49,556 bases of DNA from positions 1 through 49,556 of the forward strand of contig SVLY01000016.1 of the NCBI GenBank assembly GCA_015067715.1. The letters run 5' to 3'. Shown piece by piece: positions 46,442 through 49,556 of this stretch (the stretch's first letter is position 1; each line of letters opens with the position of its first letter). The notes beneath the pieces were generated by a model, which did not search any database, was not told the origin of the DNA, and saw only the letters and a list, made by a program, of their open reading frames with translations. Made by a program: the position numbers and the translations under genes. Source of the DNA: Oscillospiraceae bacterium (GTDB taxonomy: Bacteria; Bacillota; Clostridia; Oscillospirales; QAMX01).

Positions 46442-48658
46442 ATGGAGACGGATGAAGAGCTGCTCGAAAGCTTAGAGGGCGACATCGTAAGCGTTATTTA
46501 CACCAACGACGAAAACGGCTATGCCGTTGTGGAGGTCGAAACTCCCGAGGGCGCCCGGGTAACCGTTGTGGGCACCATTCCCTATCCCGGTGAGGGAGAG
46601 ACCGTCTACGCGGAGGGAACCTTCCTTTTCCACCCCACCTTCGGCCAGCAGTTCAAATGCGAAACCGTTGACCGCGTTCTGCCTGCCGAGGCAAACGCCA
46701 TTATCCGCTACTTATCCTCCGGAACCATAAAGGGCATCGGCCCTTCCACCGCAAGAAAAATGGTGGAAAAATTCGGCACCTCCGTTTTCGACGTAATAAG
46801 GGACACTCCCGAGCGTCTGACCGAGATAAAGGGCATGACCCCGGGCCGTGCAAAGAGCATTTCCGCAGAGCTCTCCTCGAAATTTGCCGTGAGAGAGCTT
46901 ATGGCCTTTTTTGCAGCCTACGGGCTTGAGCTGTTCACCGCCGTTGCGGTCTACAAAAAATACGGTGCGGCCAGCCGTGAGGTCATAACCCAGGATCCCT
47001 ATATCCTTGCCATGGAGCCCTTTGCCGCCGATTTCGGCCGTGTGGACAGGCTTGCCCACGAGCTGGGCTTCGGCCCTGAGGACTATTGCCGGGTTTCTGC
47101 CGGAATAATCTACGAGCTGATGTTCAACCAGAACGAGGGTCACGTTTACATTCCTTTTGAACGCCTCGTTGCCGCAACGGTGCAGTTCCTTGGCGTTGAG
47201 GAGGAGCTGGTGCGAAGCGTTCTGGAACAGCTTTCCGCAGGGGACAGGATCGAGACCTGCAATATCGGCGGCGAGAGAGTTTGTTATCTTGCCCGCCTTT
47301 TTGACAACGAGTGCTTCGTTGCCCAGCGGCTTGCTTTTTTGTCCTCAATGAAGACCTCTTCTCCCAGGGGCGCCGCCGCGGCTGTAAAAGAAATAGAAGA
47401 AAACCAGGGCATCGCCTTTTCCGAACGTCAGCGAAGCGCGATCCTGGCCTCCGTTTCGGAGATGTGCCTCGTGCTCACCGGCGGACCCGGCACGGGCAAG
47501 ACCACAGCCGTACGGGGCATGGTGGAGCTTTTGACCCGCATGGGCTCAAGGGTCGCCCTTGCCGCACCCACGGGACGTGCCGCAAAGCGCATGAGCGAGC
47601 TCACCGGAAAAGAGGCAAAGACCATCCACCGCCTGCTTGAGGTCATCTACACCGCCGACGGCATGGCCTTTTCACGGAACGTCAAAAACCCCCTTGAGGC
47701 AGACGCCGTTATCGTGGACGAGACCTCCATGGTGGACGTGTCACTTATGGCCTCCCTTATGGCGGCAATGAAATCCGGGGCAAGGCTTATTCTTGTGGGC
47801 GACCCGGATCAGCTTCCCTCCGTTGGCCCGGGTACAGTGCTTTCGGACATTGTGAAAAGCGGCATCGTGCCCTGTGTTCACCTTGAGGAGATCTTCCGCC
47901 AGGCAAGGGAGAGCGACATCGTAATGAACGCCCACGCCGTAAACCGGGGAGAGATACCCCGCATGAGCGGCAACAAAAAAGACTTTTTCTTCCTGAACCG
48001 CAGGGGGGACGACGTTGTGGAGACCGTCACCTCTCTCTGTGCCGAAAGGCTTCCCAAAAACATGGGCTTCGACATTTCGGATATTCAGGTCATAACCCCC
48101 TCCCGTCAGAACGCCAACGGCGTGCTGGCGCTGAACCCGGTGCTCCGGGACATCCTTAATCCCCCTGCTCCCAACAAAAAGGAGCGCTCCTGGGGCGGAG
48201 TTGTCTTCCGCGAGGGCGACAGGGTCATGCAGGTGAGAAACAACTACGACATCATCTGGAAGGGCACCGACGGGGGAGTCGGGGTCTTCAACGGGGACAT
48301 GGGCTATATCAAAAGCATCAACACCGCCGCCGAGACCGTCACCGTGGAGTTTCCGGACAAGACCTGCGACTACGATTTCAACTCTCTGGGCGAGCTTGAG
48401 CACGCCTACGCCATAACCGTTCACAAGGCACAGGGAAGCGAGTTCCGGGCTGTGGTCTTCGTTGCCAGCCTTCAGCGCTCCCGGCTTTTGAACAGAAACC
48501 TTTTCTACACCGCAATGACCCGTGCCCGGGAGCTTTTCGTTATCGTCGGCTCGCCGGAGTCCGTTGCGGCCATGGTGAACAACAAACAGAAGCTCCGCCG
48601 CTACAGCGGTCTGCTGGTGCGGCTGAAAGCTTTGCTGGACGGTGTTGAGCCGTGCTGA
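46442..48658 (+). CDS. recD2: RecD2-type ATP-dependent DNA helicase
   Basis: This 738-residue helicase of superfamily 1 moves 5' to 3' on DNA and works in repair outside RecBCD. Order of parts: N-terminal OB-like domain (EGDIVSVIYTNDENGYAVVEVE), helix-hairpin-helix repeats (TIKGIGPSTARKMVEKFG and EIKGMTPGRAKSI), then the ATPase core. The core has LTGGPGTGKTTAVRG (Walker A), APTGRAAKRMSELTG, VIVDETSMVD (Walker B), LVGDPDQLPSVGPG and VITPSRQNANGVLALN. C-terminal helicase motifs follow, with DRVMQVRNNYDI, VFNGDMGYI (SH3-like domain) and YAITVHKAQGSEF. Length is typical. GGGAGGTGAG lies about 10 bases before the ATG. comF overlaps its last 7 bases, so the two form an operon. Confidence 0.96.
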   Translation: METDEELLESLEGDIVSVIYTNDENGYAVVEVETPEGARVTVVGTIPYPGEGETVYAEGTFLFHPTFGQQFKCETVDRVLPAEANAIIRYLSSGTIKGIGPSTARKMVEKFGTSVFDVIRDTPERLTEIKGMTPGRAKSISAELSSKFAVRELMAFFAAYGLELFTAVAVYKKYGAASREVITQDPYILAMEPFAADFGRVDRLAHELGFGPEDYCRVSAGIIYELMFNQNEGHVYIPFERLVAATVQFLGVEEELVRSVLEQLSAGDRIETCNIGGERVCYLARLFDNECFVAQRLAFLSSMKTSSPRGAAAAVKEIEENQGIAFSERQRSAILASVSEMCLVLTGGPGTGKTTAVRGMVELLTRMGSRVALAAPTGRAAKRMSELTGKEAKTIHRLLEVIYTADGMAFSRNVKNPLEADAVIVDETSMVDVSLMASLMAAMKSGARLILVGDPDQLPSVGPGTVLSDIVKSGIVPCVHLEEIFRQARESDIVMNAHAVNRGEIPRMSGNKKDFFFLNRRGDDVVETVTSLCAERLPKNMGFDISDIQVITPSRQNANGVLALNPVLRDILNPPAPNKKERSWGGVVFREGDRVMQVRNNYDIIWKGTDGGVGVFNGDMGYIKSINTAAETVTVEFPDKTCDYDFNSLGELEHAYAITVHKAQGSEFRAVVFVASLQRSRLLNRNLFYTAMTRARELFVIVGSPESVAAMVNNKQKLRRYSGLLVRLKALLDGVEPC

Positions 48659-49398
48659 AGCGTTTGCGTGAGCTGCTCTGCAGCGTTATTGCGCCGGTGA
48701 GATGCCCGGTGTGTAAAAAGATACTCCACTCGGAGAGCTCGTTTTTCTGCCCGGAGTGTCAAAAGCATCTGCCCTGGGTGAAGGAAAAGGACGGTGAATT
48801 CGTCACCTCCGGAAAGGCCGGAAAATACGTTTCCGGCTACGCCGCGCCCTTTTTCTACAGGGACGATATAAGGCTGGCCTTTTCCAGGTTCAAGTTTCAA
48901 AACAAGCCCGTCCACGCCCATGCCTTTGGAATATGCATGGCAGAGTGCTGGCGCCGGGCGGCGGAGAGCTCGCCTCTGGGAGATGAGCTTATGCCGGACG
49001 TGATAACGTGGGTGCCGGTATCCAAAAAGCGCAAACGGGACAGGGGCTACGACCAGTCGGAGCTTCTGGCAAAATGCGTTGGAGAAGAGCTTGGCATTCC
49101 CGTTGTCCCCCTCCTTGAAAAGACCGGGGACAACAAGCCTCAGTCCACTCTGGACGCCTTTGCCAGGGCCGGAAACGTTATCGGCATGTACGAAACCTGC
49201 GCAGACGGAACGGATATCACGGGCAAAACGGTTTTGCTCATCGACGATATTCTGACCACCGGAGCCACCGTAAAAGAGGCCTCTTTCGTCCTTGACGGGC
49301 TCAGACCCAAGAGGATATTCTGCCTTTTTGCCGCCAAAACGGACAAGTCCCGGCCAAAGGACACAGAAAATTTTCACTCCTCCGGTAAAAACGGTTGA
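48652..49398 (+). CDS. comF: ComF family phosphoribosyltransferase-like protein
   Basis: The 248-residue protein starts at GTG (48652), inside the end of recD2. It has an N-terminal double zinc ribbon (CPVCKKILHSESSFFCPECQK), then a phosphoribosyltransferase fold with VPVSKKRKRDRGYDQSELLAK and the PRPP loop VLLIDDILTTGATVKEAS. Proteins of this family are needed for DNA uptake in competent bacteria (ComFC), where they act in the cytoplasm with the ComFA helicase. comFA is not here; the upstream partner is recD2, a frequent pairing in clostridia. The link of a repair helicase and a DNA-uptake factor is plausible but competence cannot be inferred from comF alone. The mreB promoter overlaps its 3' end. 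Confidence 0.93.
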   Translation: MLKRLRELLCSVIAPVRCPVCKKILHSESSFFCPECQKHLPWVKEKDGEFVTSGKAGKYVSGYAAPFFYRDDIRLAFSRFKFQNKPVHAHAFGICMAECWRRAAESSPLGDELMPDVITWVPVSKKRKRDRGYDQSELLAKCVGEELGIPVVPLLEKTGDNKPQSTLDAFARAGNVIGMYETCADGTDITGKTVLLIDDILTTGATVKEASFVLDGLRPKRIFCLFAAKTDKSRPKDTENFHSSGKNG

Positions 49399-49423
49399 AT
49401 TTGACAGAAATGTGGTATATAAT
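49395..49423 (+). promoter_or_regulatory. SigA promoter of mreB
   Basis: TTGAAT (49395-49400), a 17-base spacer, then TATAAT (49418-49423), 56 bases before the start codon; it overlaps the comF stop. Confidence 0.75.
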
Positions 49424-49479
49424 CATATAAGAGAAACTGTATACCTTTATATGTAACTGATACGGGAGAATTAATTACC

Positions 49480-49556
49480 ATGATGTTTTCAAACGATATA
49501 GGCATAGACCTTGGCACAGCCACCATACTGGTTACGTAAAGGGCAAGGGCATCGTC
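49480..49556 (+). CDS. mreB: MreB-like actin homologue, 5' end with apparent frameshift
   Basis: The gene starts at ATG 49480 (second ATG at 49483), with GGGAGA about 10 bases upstream. The first residues MMFSNDIGIDLGTATILV are the conserved start of MreB, whose phosphate-1 loop is D-x-G-T-A/S. The normal sequence goes on with YVKGKGIV. Here the frame after LV reads T then a stop, while adding one T near 49532-49533 restores YVKGKGIV to the window end. MreB is the cytoskeletal filament that guides wall synthesis in rods. Only about 26 residues are in the window, so nothing more can be said of its domains. The frameshift is probably a base-calling or assembly error. Confidence 0.85.

Overview
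The window looks like chromosome from an endospore-forming, gut-type member of the Clostridia, probably Oscillospirales or a close relative. This rests on gpr-spoIIP, a GerA-type germinant receptor operon, a CotF-like coat pair, pyruvate:ferredoxin oxidoreductase, strong AGGAGG ribosome binding sites, many SigA promoters with 17-base spacers, and fairly GC-rich coding sequence. The genus assignment is inference. I see no rRNA, tRNA, CRISPR array, insertion sequence, prophage or classical defence island.

Layout. 1-3.2 kb: the 5' part of nifJ (minus), divergent from apgM, then two small coat-like genes. 3.2-7.5 kb (minus): two lipoproteins, a DivIVA-like coiled-coil protein, spoIIP and gpr. 7.7-11.5 kb (plus): a germinant receptor operon in the unusual order A-C-small membrane ORF-B. 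11.5-17.1 kb (plus): murD, ddl, murI, a DUF1934 gene and argS, then secG (minus). 17.6-22.2 kb (minus): a DUF4838 protein and three membrane proteins, two of them paralogous. 22.4-25.7 kb: an Lrp/AsnC regulator with an aminotransferase, ispE, and a SIS-domain protein. 25.8-43.8 kb: carbohydrate genes mixed with housekeeping genes. These are two sialidase-fold proteins, a GH2 beta-mannosidase and GH92 alpha-mannosidase flanking a TetM-like GTPase, a small alarmone synthetase, a tagaturonate epimerase-like protein, an alpha/beta hydrolase, a PlsC-like acyltransferase, citramalate synthase, a HAD phosphatase, an aldose-1-epimerase-like protein and a DUF1015 protein. 43.8-49.6 kb: a membrane protein, a three-gene cluster of unknown small proteins, trpS, recD2, comF and the start of mreB.

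How the genes fit together. The sporulation genes cover forespore engulfment (spoIIP), SASP degradation at germination (gpr), germinant sensing (ger) and coat. The mur/ddl genes make the D-amino acids and UDP-MurNAc-peptide for the wall. The glycosidases lack signal peptides, so they probably act on imported mannose-containing oligosaccharides. UxaE and the mutarotase-like protein would feed sugar acids and sugars into central metabolism.

Main oddities. argS and mreB each carry an apparent one-base deletion, most likely consensus errors. gpr has no ATG, GTG or TTG at the expected start and seems to begin at CTG. A TetM-family GTPase with a changed domain IV loop lies inside a mannosidase operon. 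A cluster of three small genes at 44.4-45.2 kb matches no family I know and is the best candidate here for something undescribed.
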